This document shows, in pieces, positions 26,489-34,831 of a stretch of DNA of 64,000 bases. The position numbers and the translations under genes were made by a program. This stretch comes from Planotetraspora sp. A-T 1434 (GTDB lineage Bacteria > Actinomycetota > Actinomycetes > Streptosporangiales > Streptosporangiaceae): the NCBI RefSeq assembly GCF_025420585.1, contig NZ_JAOEGB010000001.1:186001-250000 (forward strand). The letters run 5' to 3'. How positions within the stretch are numbered: position 1 is the first letter of the stretch; every line of letters begins with the position of its first letter. Below the pieces are notes generated by a model. That model ran no database searches. It was not told the DNA's origin and worked only from the letters and a program-made list of their open reading frames with translations.

Positions 26489-27053
26489 GGTCACCGCGAA
26501 CCTGGAGGCCGCGGAGCCCGTCGAGCCCGTCGCAAGCGCTGAGAGCGCCGAGACGCCTCAGGTCGGGATCGTCATGGGGAGCGATTCGGACTGGCCGGTC
26601 ATGAGGCAGGCCGCCGAGGCCCTGTCGGAGTTCGGCGTGCCGTTCGAGGCCGACGTCGTCTCCGCCCATCGGATGCCGGCCGAGATGATCGAGTACGGCA
26701 TGCGCGCCGCCTCGCGCGGGCTCAAGGTGATCATCGCGGGAGCCGGGGGAGCCGCCCACCTGCCGGGGATGCTCGCCTCGGTCACCCCGCTCCCCGTCAT
26801 CGGCGTGCCCGTGCCGCTCAAGTATCTGGACGGCATGGACTCGCTGCTCTCGATCGTCCAGATGCCCGCGGGCGTGCCCGTGGCGACCGTGGCCATCGGC
26901 GGAGCACGGAACGCGGGCCTGCTCGCCGTACGGATCCTCGCGGCGTCGGACGAGCTGCTCCGGCGGCGGATGGAGGCCTTCCAGGCCGCGCTGAAGAAGC
27001 AGGCGCACGCCAAGGGCGAGAAGCTCCGCGCCGAGGCCGCCGAAATGCTCTGA
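26481..27053 (+). CDS. purE: N5-carboxyaminoimidazole ribonucleotide mutase
   Basis: The 190-residue enzyme moves the carboxyl group of N5-CAIR to C4, giving CAIR, and works directly after PurK. The catalytic region is clear: [12 protein letters not shown], then SAHRMPAEM with the active-site histidine, and [14 protein letters not shown]. The first 25 residues are an acidic Glu/Ala/Val extension. The ATG overlaps the purK stop region by eight bases. The C-terminus carries a lysine-rich helix. After the stop there is a 49-bp duplication derived from the neighbouring gene's end. Confidence 0.95.
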   Translation: MSEVTANLEAAEPVEPVASAESAETPQVGIVMGSDSDWPVMRQAAEALSEFGVPFEADVVSAHRMPAEMIEYGMRAASRGLKVIIAGAGGAAHLPGMLASVTPLPVIGVPVPLKYLDGMDSLLSIVQMPAGVPVATVAIGGARNAGLLAVRILAASDELLRRRMEAFQAALKKQAHAKGEKLRAEAAEML

Positions 27054-27090
27054 CGCCGCTCAGGCCGGAATGGTCCGAGCGGCGTGCCGG

Positions 27091-27188
27091 GTCGGCGGGA
27101 AAGCTACGGGCGGCCCGAGGGCTCCGTAGTGCCGGCCAGGTCGGCGGGAGAGGCTACGGGCGGCCGAGGGCGCGGTAGTGCCAGCCGG
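27091..27188. repeat. 49-bp tandem duplication of the UDP-glucose dehydrogenase 3' end
   Basis: The unit beginning GTCGGCGGGA at 27091 is repeated at 27140 with few changes. The right copy contains the last codons and the stop of the convergent dehydrogenase gene; the left copy is a non-coding relic between it and purE. Confidence 0.75.
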
Positions 27189-28467
27189 CGCAGCGCCAGA
27201 TCTCCGCGTCGAGCGCGTTCCGGCCGTCCACGATGTTGCGGCTCGCCACGACGGCCCCCAGCTCCTCGGGGTCGAGGTCGACGAACTCCTGCCACTCGGT
27301 GAGGAGCAGCACGACGTCGGCGCCTCGGGCGGCCTCCAGGGCCGTGCCGGCGTACCCGAGATCCGGGTGGGCCTTCCGGGCGTTGTCCAGGGCCACCGGG
27401 TCGTAGATGGTCACCTTGCCGCCCTGCCGGCCGATGGTGACCGCCACGTCGAGGGCCGGGGAGTCGCGGATGTCGTCCGAGTTCGGCTTGAAGGCCGCGC
27501 CCAGCACGCCGACCGTGCGGTTGACGAACGAGCCGCCGACCAGGCCGCGGGCGAGGTCCACCATGCGGGCCCGGCGGCGCATGTTGATGGCGTCCACCTC
27601 GCGCAGGAACGTGAGCGCCTGGTCGGCGCCCAGCTCACCCGCCCTGGCCATGAACGCCCGGATGTCCTTGGGCAGGCAGCCGCCGCCGAACCCGAGCCCG
27701 GGGTTGAGATATCTGCCGCCGATCCGCTCGTCGAACGACAGCGCGAGCGAGAGCTGCTTCACGTCGGCATGGGCGGTCTCGCAGACCTCGGCCATCGCGT
27801 TGATGAAAGAGATCTTGGTGGCGAGGAACGCGTTGGCCGCCGACTTGACCAGCTCGGCGGTCGGGAAGTCCGTCACCACGACCGGGACCTCGCCCAGCGG
27901 GGCGTAGACGTCACGCAGCACCTTCTCGGCCCGCTCGGAGGTGACGCCGAGCACGATCCGGTCCGGGTGCAGTGTGTCCTGTACGGCGAAGCCTTCCCGG
28001 AGAAATTCGGGGTTCCAGGCCAGCTCGACCTCGATCCCGCCGGGCGCGAGCCGTACGAGCTTCTCGGCCAGGCGCTCCGCGGTGCCGACGGGGACGGTGG
28101 ACTTGCCGACCACCAGGCATTCGCGGTCGAGGTGGGGAGCGAGAGACTCCACGACGGCGTCGAGGTAGGAGACGTCCGCGGCGTACTCGCCCTTCTTCTG
28201 CGGGGTTCCCACACAGATGAAGTGGACGTCGCCGAACCGGGCCGCCTCCTCGTAGGAGGTCGTGAAGCGCAGCCGTCCGGACTCGAGGTTGCGGCGGAGC
28301 ACGTCTTCCAGGCCGGGCTCGTGAATCGGCAGCTCACCGCGCTGGAGTTGCTCGATCTTGCGCTCGTCCACGTCCAGACCGAGCACCTCGAAGCCCAGCT
28401 CGGCCATGCACGCCGCGTGAGTGGCACCCAAATAACCGGTCCCAAGCACGGTGAGGCGGTACGGCAC
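27154..28467 (-). CDS. ugd: UDP-glucose 6-dehydrogenase
   Basis: The 437-residue enzyme oxidises UDP-glucose twice with NAD to UDP-glucuronate, a precursor of acidic surface sugars. The Rossmann motif (LTVLGTGYLGATHA), the STVPVGTAERL strand, the substrate loop EFLREGFAVQDTLHPDRIV and the catalytic cysteine in GFGGGCLPKDI are intact. GTG 28467 has GGGGAG seven bases upstream and fits the family start; the open frame continues to 28671 without support. It could supply the glycosyltransferases encoded at 33-63 kb, although no epimerase or glucuronyl transferase is obvious there. Its last bases are duplicated just beyond the stop. Confidence 0.92.
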   Translation of the reverse strand: MPYRLTVLGTGYLGATHAACMAELGFEVLGLDVDERKIEQLQRGELPIHEPGLEDVLRRNLESGRLRFTTSYEEAARFGDVHFICVGTPQKKGEYAADVSYLDAVVESLAPHLDRECLVVGKSTVPVGTAERLAEKLVRLAPGGIEVELAWNPEFLREGFAVQDTLHPDRIVLGVTSERAEKVLRDVYAPLGEVPVVVTDFPTAELVKSAANAFLATKISFINAMAEVCETAHADVKQLSLALSFDERIGGRYLNPGLGFGGGCLPKDIRAFMARAGELGADQALTFLREVDAINMRRRARMVDLARGLVGGSFVNRTVGVLGAAFKPNSDDIRDSPALDVAVTIGRQGGKVTIYDPVALDNARKAHPDLGYAGTALEAARGADVVLLLTEWQEFVDLDPEELGAVVASRNIVDGRNALDAEIWRCAGWHYRALGRP

Positions 28468-28685
28468 GGCATGCTCCCCTCTTACCGACACTTTGTGATC
28501 TGGCATGGTATCGGGCCAGTCAACTGCCCGCTGAGCAACCTGGGCAAACTGGTCCTGGCCCCAACGGTACGGCGATCCGTGAAACCGGTCGACGTCGGCC
28601 CGGCGGCTCTGGGCAGTCATGACGCTTGTCGGCAACCCCACGGCGGCCGGGCCGTACTGGATGGTAACCATCTACTCGGACGTCC

Positions 28686-28691
28686 TACTAT
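28686..28691 (+). promoter_or_regulatory. Candidate -10 box of leaderless acyl-CoA dehydrogenase transcript
   Basis: TACTAT ends six bases before ATG 28698. No ribosome-binding site is present. It is among the closest matches to a consensus -10 among the leaderless candidates. Confidence 0.55.
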
Positions 28692-28697
28692 CTCGAT

Positions 28698-29861
28698 ATG
28701 AGCTTCCCTCTCTACGCGCCCACCGAGGAGCACGACATGCTCCGGGAGACGGTCCGGGCCCTCGCCGACGAAAAGATCGCTCCCCGTGCCGCCGCCGCGG
28801 ACGAGAACGAGGAGTTTCCCGAGGAGGTCTATAAGGACCTCGTGGCGGCGGACCTGCACGCCGTGCACATCCCCGAGGAGTACGGCGGGGCCGGCGCCGA
28901 CGCGCTGGCCACCGTCATCGTGATCGAGGAGGTCGCGCGGGCCTGCGCGTCGTCCTCGCTCATCCCCGCCGTCAACAAGCTGGGGACCGTCCCGCTGCTG
29001 CTGTCGGCGTCCGAGGAGCTCAAGCAGCGGTACCTGGGGCCCGTCGCCCGGGGCGAGGCGATGTTCTCCTACGCCCTGAGCGAGGCGGAGGCCGGGTCGG
29101 ACGCCGCCGCCATGAAGACCCGGGCGGTGCGGGACGGTGACCACTACGTCCTCAACGGCACCAAGATGTGGATCACCAACGCGGGCGTGTCGGAGTACTA
29201 CACCGTCATGGCCGTCACCGACCCGTCGGCCGGGGCCCGCGGCATCTCGGCGTTCGTGGTCGAGAAGGGCGACGAAGGGGTCAGCTTCGGGCCCAAGGAG
29301 AAGAAGCTCGGCATCAAGGGGTCGCCCACGCGCCAGGTCATCCTGGAGAACGTTCGCATCCCGGCCTCCCGCATGATCGGCGAGCCGGGGACCGGCTTCA
29401 AGACCGCGCTGGCCACCCTCGACCACACCCGTATCACGATCGCCGCACAGGCGCTCGGCATCGCCCAGGGCGCGCTCGACTACGCCATCGGGTACGTCAA
29501 GGAGCGCAAGCAGTTCGGCAAGCCGATCGCCGAGTTCCAGGGCCTGCAGTTCATGGTCGCCGACATGGCGATGAAGCTGGAGGCCGCCCGGCAGCTCACC
29601 TACGCCGCCGCCGCCAAGTCGGAGCTCGCCATGCACGGCACGCCGGTCAAGGACCTCACGTTCTTCTCCAGCGCCGCCAAGTGCGCCGCCTCCGACGCCG
29701 CCATGGAGATCACCACCGACGCCGTCCAGCTCCTGGGCGGGTACGGCTACACCCGTGACTACCCGGTCGAGCGCATGATGCGCGACGCCAAGATCACCCA
29801 GATCTACGAGGGCACCAACCAGATCCAGCGCATGGTCATGGCCCGCCAGCTCCTCAAGTAG
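28698..29861 (+). CDS. Acyl-CoA dehydrogenase
   Basis: The 387-residue FAD enzyme introduces a trans double bond between C2 and C3 of acyl-CoA esters. Three domains are visible: the N-terminal helices, the middle beta domain with [17 protein letters not shown] and MWITNAG, and the C-terminal helical domain with [36 protein letters not shown] and the catalytic base in [14 protein letters not shown]. The pattern fits short- or branched-chain members. The start has a leaderless-type -10 box. It is divergent from ugd and convergent with a secreted-protein gene, with a hairpin terminator between them. Confidence 0.93.
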   Translation: MSFPLYAPTEEHDMLRETVRALADEKIAPRAAAADENEEFPEEVYKDLVAADLHAVHIPEEYGGAGADALATVIVIEEVARACASSSLIPAVNKLGTVPLLLSASEELKQRYLGPVARGEAMFSYALSEAEAGSDAAAMKTRAVRDGDHYVLNGTKMWITNAGVSEYYTVMAVTDPSAGARGISAFVVEKGDEGVSFGPKEKKLGIKGSPTRQVILENVRIPASRMIGEPGTGFKTALATLDHTRITIAAQALGIAQGALDYAIGYVKERKQFGKPIAEFQGLQFMVADMAMKLEAARQLTYAAAAKSELAMHGTPVKDLTFFSSAAKCAASDAAMEITTDAVQLLGGYGYTRDYPVERMMRDAKITQIYEGTNQIQRMVMARQLLK

Positions 29862-29875
29862 CCACTGACGTGCGA

Positions 29876-29909
29876 GAACCCCGCCTCGCCGGTTCGGCGG
29901 GCGGGGTTC
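29876..29909. terminator. Bidirectional hairpin between convergent genes
   Basis: GAACCCCGCC at 29876-29885 pairs perfectly with GGCGGGGTTC at 29900-29909. The loop contains further GC pairing. It lies between the acyl-CoA dehydrogenase stop and the convergent secreted-protein gene, so it may serve both strands. U-tracts are weak. Confidence 0.75.
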
Positions 29910-29964
29910 GTTGTCTCCCAGGTGGTTCCGAGATGATCAGTGTTCCGTCGCGGGGCCGACCGTG

Positions 29965-30453
29965 TCAGGGCTGGCCGACGAAGTTGACCTTGACCGCGGC
30001 CGGGCGGGAGGTCGAGCTTGGCGGCGCCGGCACGAACTCGACGACACCGCTGCCGTAACACGGCAGGTTCAGCGAGGTCGGGATCGCGGCGGCGACGCCG
30101 TAGTAGCGCAGGACGATGGGTGTGACGGCCGAAGCGGAGTTCCCCAGGGAGACGCCGACCGCCGTGGCCGCGCTGCCGGTGTAGCCCACGTCGACCGTCG
30201 AGGGCGACGGCACGGGACGGACTTCCACTGTCTGCCCGGCCAGAGGGTGCCCGGTCTGGCCGGGGGTGACCGGACCAAAGCAGGCCATCTTGATGACCGA
30301 TTGCCCGGCCTGCCCGTTCACCAGGCCGTAGAAGTACTGGTTCGGGCCGATCGGCGCGGGGTCGATCACGCCGGCGAAGGCGGGCGCCGACGTGGAGGTC
30401 AGGACGGCGGCGACTGCAAGGGGGACGAGCCGGATACGAAGCTTCCGGGACAT
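29965..30453 (-). CDS. Small secreted protein of unknown function
   Basis: GGAGG lies six bases before ATG 30453. The 162-residue product has a clear Sec signal peptide (MSRKLRIRLVPLAVAAVL, cleavage after AFA). The mature part of about 130 residues is beta-rich, with two cysteines (MACFGPV and NLPCYGSG) likely paired in a disulphide. It resembles the small secreted hypothetical proteins common in Streptosporangiales and Streptomyces genomes; I know no function. It stands alone on the minus strand, at the left edge of the accessory patch that includes the predicted glutaminase and TetR genes. Confidence 0.75.
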   Translation of the reverse strand: MSRKLRIRLVPLAVAAVLTSTSAPAFAGVIDPAPIGPNQYFYGLVNGQAGQSVIKMACFGPVTPGQTGHPLAGQTVEVRPVPSPSTVDVGYTGSAATAVGVSLGNSASAVTPIVLRYYGVAAAIPTSLNLPCYGSGVVEFVPAPPSSTSRPAAVKVNFVGQP

Positions 30454-30749
30454 CGATGCCTCCATTTCGCGAGACAGCAGGGCAGACGCGATAGGGCATT
30501 GCGCAACAGACGGTAAATATCCCGGCCCATCCGGTCAAGGGTCTTTCTGGGCGTCGGGTCGCCGCGCACTATTCCCGCTGATGCGGCGGCATCAGCGGTT
30601 GGCGCCCGGATCGGAATCGCGCGGCCCGGATGTCACCTCGCCGCGTTGTCGCCTTATCTACGGAAATTTACTCGCTAGTTCGAAATTTCTCCGGGCCGGT
30701 TCGACAGGACGTACGGATTTTCTCGCGACGCGTGCGGCGTTGGCAGCGG
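30454..30749. other. Non-coding gap of about 300 bases
   Basis: No credible gene is seen between the secreted-protein start and the glutaminase gene's end. The stretch 30650-30720 is AT-richer than average. No repeat unit of the 53-bp family is present. Confidence 0.6.
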
Positions 30750-31838
30750 TCAGGAGGCCAGTAGGGTCTCCAGACTCTTGAAGTCCTGTTCGACGCCGCT
30801 GCCGACGAAGGTGTAGCGCCAGTCGGCGAAAAAATTGGGGAACCTGGTCCGGATGTAGTTCCGGTCCTCGGGAGGCAGCGCCTGGATCCGGTGCCGTAGC
30901 GAGCCCAGCTCCGCCTGGTAGGCCGGGTAGGGCGAGGGCTGGTTCCGCGTCCTCTGGTCGGCCGACCAGGTCTCGAAGCAGCGGCGAAACAACTGGTCCA
31001 GATGGGCGACGACGTCGTGCGCCGGGACGAGCCTCGCCGTACGGGCCAGTTCCTGCACGACGTTGCCGGGTTTGGCGACCATCGTCGTGGAGGGGTCGGT
31101 CGCGAGGGGCGGCGAATAGACGGTCGCTCCTGCCCGGACCACCAGCGTGCGGTCGCCGGGGTACGCCTTCGTGCCCCGGAGATACTGACGCAGCTGGTCG
31201 TAGGTGATCTCCGGCTCGGTTGGGCCGCTGGTCATCTTCCCGACCCACTCTCCGATGGTCGTCGGCACGTCCGACACCGAGGGGTCCAGCAGTGCGGGCT
31301 CCGGCTTGGGCCCGCCCGAGGGGATGTACACGATCGGGGCCACGTGGTACCACCACCCGACCCGGAGCCGCTCGCCGAACCCCGGCTGGTCGCCGCCGTG
31401 GGGAGTATTGAGGCGCAGTCCGCCCGCCGCGATGGCGAACACCTTGTCCACCTGGTAATCAGAAGCGGCGAGCATGTTGGCCATGATCTCGGCGCGGGCG
31501 AAACATCCGTCCGTCGGATAGCGGTACGGGATGGGCGTCGGCGTGCCGGATGGTGGGGTGAAATGCGCTTCGCGCAATGTCGCGAACAACGCGAACAGTT
31601 CTTCATCGGACGTTACGAGCTTGCTCTGCACCGAGACGACGTCGCCTTCTCTGGCCCACCCCTGTCTTCCGGCGTTACCGCCCTCCAGCACGCGGATCTG
31701 CCGCCAGCCTGACAGCGTCTGGTAGACGAACACCCGGACCGTGGCGCGGATCTCGGCCACGGGGCCTGCGGTGCCAGAGTTCGGCGTCGAATAGATCTCG
31801 ACCGGAGATGTCGGCTTGCCGTGAATCTCGTAGGCCAT
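30750..31838 (-). CDS. Predicted protein-glutaminase (protein-glutamine deamidase) with SH3-like N-terminus
   Basis: The 362-residue product (start at ATG 31838, uncertain; the frame continues to GTG 31943) has an SH3-like beta region (YSTPNSGTAG to GWAREGDVV) and then a block resembling the protein-glutaminase family: TDGCFARAEIMANML with Cys112, VGWWYHVAPIVYIP with His165 and LLDPSVSD with Asp185. The His-Asp spacing of 20 equals that recalled for Chryseobacterium protein-glutaminase (Cys156, His197, Asp217). Such enzymes deamidate protein glutamines. No signal peptide or membrane segment is visible with either start, so the protein may act inside the cell or leave by an unseen route. It could also be a toxin-derived deamidase. 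Confidence 0.6.
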   Translation of the reverse strand: MAYEIHGKPTSPVEIYSTPNSGTAGPVAEIRATVRVFVYQTLSGWRQIRVLEGGNAGRQGWAREGDVVSVQSKLVTSDEELFALFATLREAHFTPPSGTPTPIPYRYPTDGCFARAEIMANMLAASDYQVDKVFAIAAGGLRLNTPHGGDQPGFGERLRVGWWYHVAPIVYIPSGGPKPEPALLDPSVSDVPTTIGEWVGKMTSGPTEPEITYDQLRQYLRGTKAYPGDRTLVVRAGATVYSPPLATDPSTTMVAKPGNVVQELARTARLVPAHDVVAHLDQLFRRCFETWSADQRTRNQPSPYPAYQAELGSLRHRIQALPPEDRNYIRTRFPNFFADWRYTFVGSGVEQDFKSLETLLAS

Positions 31839-32035
31839 TCTGGCGTCCCTGTTCCCTTCCGGAGCGGCGAGGAGGATGCCGATGATTTCCGCCCTGCCCG
31901 CCGCCAAGGTCAAATGGTCACTGAATTCGACTGTCCATCCCACATATCCGAGGCCGCACGTCGGCTGTTACACGCCCCGGAAACTGGCGAAGCAATAATG
32001 TCGTCGTGTCGCCGCGAATTAGGGCGAAATCTGAA

Positions 32036-32683
32036 TTATGGGGCTGGATGGCGCCGGCCGTGACGGGGGCGGGCTTCCAGACGAGGCTCGTCGGACGCGG
32101 GCCGGATGTGAAGGAGTGTCAGCGCCTGGACGGCCAGCCAGCGCTCCGCGTCGTCCCAGCTCCAGCCGCAGTCATCGACCAGGGTCCGCCAGGCCCCGGT
32201 GCCCAGGCAGAACCAGAGGATGTCGGCGGCGCGGTCGGCGTCGAGCCCGTCGGCCAGCCCGCCGATCTCTCCGAGGTGTACCGCCGCCTGGTGCAATGCC
32301 TCCCGGTACAGGGTGGTGCCCTGCTGCCAGAGCGCCTCAGCGTCGTCCTGTACCGAGATCGCGGCATGGAGCATCTCCATGGCGTCCCGATGGGTCTCGT
32401 TGCCGACCCGTGTGCCGTGGGCGAGGATCCGCAGCGCCTCACGAGGGTCGTCGCTCTTCCGCACCGCGGCCAGCGTCTCCTCCGCGCCTGAGCCGGTCAC
32501 GGCGGTCATGAGGATTTCCTTGAAGATCGCGACCTTGCTGCCGGCGCTGGCGTACACGGTCTTCGTCGCGACCCCCGCACGCTGCGCGATGCCGGTCACC
32601 GTCACGCGCGCGTACCCCTCGGAGGAGAACAGTTCGCGCGCGGTGCGCAGGATGTCGGCGCGCGTCGCCGCGGCGTCCTGCAT
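32036..32683 (-). CDS. TetR-family transcriptional regulator
   Basis: The 215-residue repressor has an N-terminal helix-turn-helix in the TetR pattern: RADILRTARELFSSEGYARVTVTGIAQRAGV, then TKTVYASAGSKVAIFKEIL. An all-helical ligand-binding domain follows. ATG 32683 is chosen because an upstream extension to 32752 is not family-like. The start codon overlaps the ATG of a plus-strand fragment (CATG at 32681-32684), so no intact promoter region separates it from that fragment. The target is unknown; neighbours include the predicted glutaminase (same strand) and the hemerythrin remnant. Confidence 0.85.
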   Translation of the reverse strand: MQDAAATRADILRTARELFSSEGYARVTVTGIAQRAGVATKTVYASAGSKVAIFKEILMTAVTGSGAEETLAAVRKSDDPREALRILAHGTRVGNETHRDAMEMLHAAISVQDDAEALWQQGTTLYREALHQAAVHLGEIGGLADGLDADRAADILWFCLGTGAWRTLVDDCGWSWDDAERWLAVQALTLLHIRPASDEPRLEARPRHGRRHPAP

Positions 32684-33137
32684 GTTCCCCGACGCCGTGG
32701 CCGCCCTCGACGGGCTCAGCGTCGACCATCGGGCCCTCGACGCCGAGCTCAAGACCCTCGACGCCGCCGTCGACGCGATCGCTGCCGGGGTGGCCCGCAG
32801 GTCGGACCGTGCCGTCGCGGTGCGCGATGCCGCGCGGGAGGGGGCGCAGGCCGCGGTCAGGATGCGTGACGTGCTGATGGATCACCTCGACAGCGAGGAA
32901 CCGGTCCTGCGCGAGCTCTTCCCGCAGGTGTCCGACGCCGAGGTCCTGCGGTTGCGGGCGGCCATCGTCGCCGGAGCCCCCCGGTCCGGGCCGGATCTCG
33001 TCATGGGGCTGCTCCACGACCCGGCTCCCGCGCCCGGAGCCGCGCGTCTGATGGACAGCTTCCCCGCGCCGCTCCGGTGGATGCGGCCGCTGCTGCTCAA
33101 GCGATACAGAACCCAGAGGTCCGCACTCGGTCAGTGA
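32682..33137 (+). pseudogene. 5'-truncated hemerythrin-like protein gene
   Basis: The frame encodes 151 residues that align with the second half of actinobacterial hemerythrin-domain proteins: an iron-ligand-type histidine in VDHRALDAEL, an HxxxE in MDHLDSEEPVLREL, then the C-terminal helices ending PLRWMRPLLLKRYR. The first histidine and HxxxE of the four-helix di-iron site, normally encoded before this point, are missing. The remnant starts exactly where the divergent tetR gene starts, and its codon use looks normal. This suggests a deletion or rearrangement joined a tetR gene to the middle of a hemerythrin gene. Whether the remnant is expressed is unknown. Confidence 0.55.
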
Positions 33138-33186
33138 CGCCGCCGTCGCCGTGCGACGTTGTCGTTAGACCCGCCGTACGCCCGTT

Positions 33187-34773
33187 CTATTTCTTGCAGA
33201 TGTTCTGGGTGGCGGTCCTGGCGATGGGGGGCGCGGTGGACTCGGGGGACGACGACGTACCGGTCGGGGACACAGCGGGGGTAGTGGCCGCCACGGTGAC
33301 CTTCTTGACCGTGTTGTTCTTCTGACCGACGACGACCTCGATGCCGTTGGCCCCGGGTCGCTCGCGGAGCTCCGCTCCCGGGATGGCGGCGGCCACCGTA
33401 CGGGCGGAGTCGAGGCGGCTCGGGGGATAGCGGACGACGGTGTTGGCGAAGTCGCGTTGGGCGGTGTCTCCCGGGGTGGACGGCACCATGAACCCGGCGG
33501 CGACGAGGGCGGCCTTCGTCTTCGCGCCGAGCCCGGTGATCAGCGTGCCGTTCAGGACGCGGACCGCGATCCGCCCCGGCGGGATCGTCAGCGCGGTGGG
33601 GGAGACGGACGGCGAGGGGGCCAGAGAGGGGGCCAGAGAGGGGGACGGCGTGGCGCCCCCGGACGCCCCCGCAGAAGAGCCCGGAGAAGACGCCGGAGTA
33701 GCCCCTGTAGAAGCCCCCGCGGACGGCTTCCCGGACGGCTTGATGAGCGGCTCGTCCGCGCCGATCCGGCGGAACAGCTCCCGTGCGGCCTGCTTGTCCC
33801 AGAGCACGGCAGATTCGCCCGTCGGCGTCGTGTAGTTCACGTTGGACAGCGGAACGGTCGCGAACGACACGTCGTCCGTGGAGACGCCCTTGAGCTGGTT
33901 GGCCAGGCCGAGCAGGTCGTCCCCCAGGGCCGGGTCCACCGTCAGGGTGCGAAGCGTGGAGTTCACCAGGCCGCCGAGCTTGGCGGGGTTGGCCAGCGTG
34001 CCGCCGCTCAGCGCCTCGTGCAGCAGAGCCGAGATGACCTGCTGCTGCCGGTCGATGCGGTCGAGGTCGGAGCGGGCCGTGGCCCTCGTCCTCGCGTACG
34101 CGAGGGCTCTGGCCCCATCGAGGGTGTAGGTGCCCGGCTGGAGCGTCAACTTGGTCTTCGGGTCGTTGATGGCAACGGGAGTGCAGACGGTGACCCCGCC
34201 CAGCGACTCCACGACGCCGATGAAGCCGAGCACGTTGACCTCGACGTAGTGGTTGATGCGCAACCCGGTCGCCTGCTCGACCGTCCGTACGGCCAGCTTG
34301 GCCCCGCCGAACTGATACGCCGAGTTGATCTTGTGGGTGCCCTTGCCGGGGATGTCCGTCCAGCTGTCGCGGGGCAGGCTGACGACGGTGACCCTCTTGT
34401 GGTCCTCGGAAAGGTGGAGCACCATCATCGTGTCGCTGCGCTGCCCGGCCTCGCGGCCGAGGTGGAGCTGGTTCTGCTGCTGCCTGGTCAGGTTGTCGCG
34501 CTTGTCGACGCCGACCAGCAGGATGTTCATCGCGCCCTGCGGCCCGGGGTCGGTCGTGCCCGCGTCCACCTTCTGGATCTTGCTGGCGGCGTAGTTGGGC
34601 AAAACCCACAAAACGCCGGAGCCGAGCAGGACAACCCCGGACAGGGAGCCCGAAATGAGCAACGACCGCAGCCCGGCCCGGCCGCGCCGGGCACGCCTCG
34701 CCGCGAGTCTGACCCCGCCGTAGCCGTCGCCTCCAACGCGGACGCCGGAGTCCTCCCCATGGTCGCCAGGCAT
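33187..34773 (-). CDS. LytR-CpsA-Psr (LCP) family glycopolymer ligase with LytR_C domain
   Basis: The 528-residue protein has one N-terminal membrane helix (about 37-60) and an extracellular LCP domain with MNILLVGVDKRDN, RSDTMMVLHLSEDHKRVTVVSLPRDSW and ALAYARTRATARSDLDRIDRQQ, whose arginines and aspartates bind the pyrophosphate of lipid-linked polymers. A Ser/Pro/Ala-rich linker with repeated LAPS leads to a C-terminal LytR_C-type domain (RIAVRVLNGTLITGLG). LCP proteins transfer teichoic acid, arabinogalactan or capsule chains from polyprenyl diphosphate to peptidoglycan. Its position at the left edge of a surface-polymer cluster fits that role. A second LCP protein is encoded at 51-53 kb. 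Confidence 0.92.
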   Translation of the reverse strand: MPGDHGEDSGVRVGGDGYGGVRLAARRARRGRAGLRSLLISGSLSGVVLLGSGVLWVLPNYAASKIQKVDAGTTDPGPQGAMNILLVGVDKRDNLTRQQQNQLHLGREAGQRSDTMMVLHLSEDHKRVTVVSLPRDSWTDIPGKGTHKINSAYQFGGAKLAVRTVEQATGLRINHYVEVNVLGFIGVVESLGGVTVCTPVAINDPKTKLTLQPGTYTLDGARALAYARTRATARSDLDRIDRQQQVISALLHEALSGGTLANPAKLGGLVNSTLRTLTVDPALGDDLLGLANQLKGVSTDDVSFATVPLSNVNYTTPTGESAVLWDKQAARELFRRIGADEPLIKPSGKPSAGASTGATPASSPGSSAGASGGATPSPSLAPSLAPSPSVSPTALTIPPGRIAVRVLNGTLITGLGAKTKAALVAAGFMVPSTPGDTAQRDFANTVVRYPPSRLDSARTVAAAIPGAELRERPGANGIEVVVGQKNNTVKKVTVAATTPAVSPTGTSSSPESTAPPIARTATQNICKK

Positions 34774-34831
34774 TCGCGGTCATCCTCCGGTTGCCGTCTC
34801 CACCCGTTCGTACAGTAGCGTGAGCGCCGCC

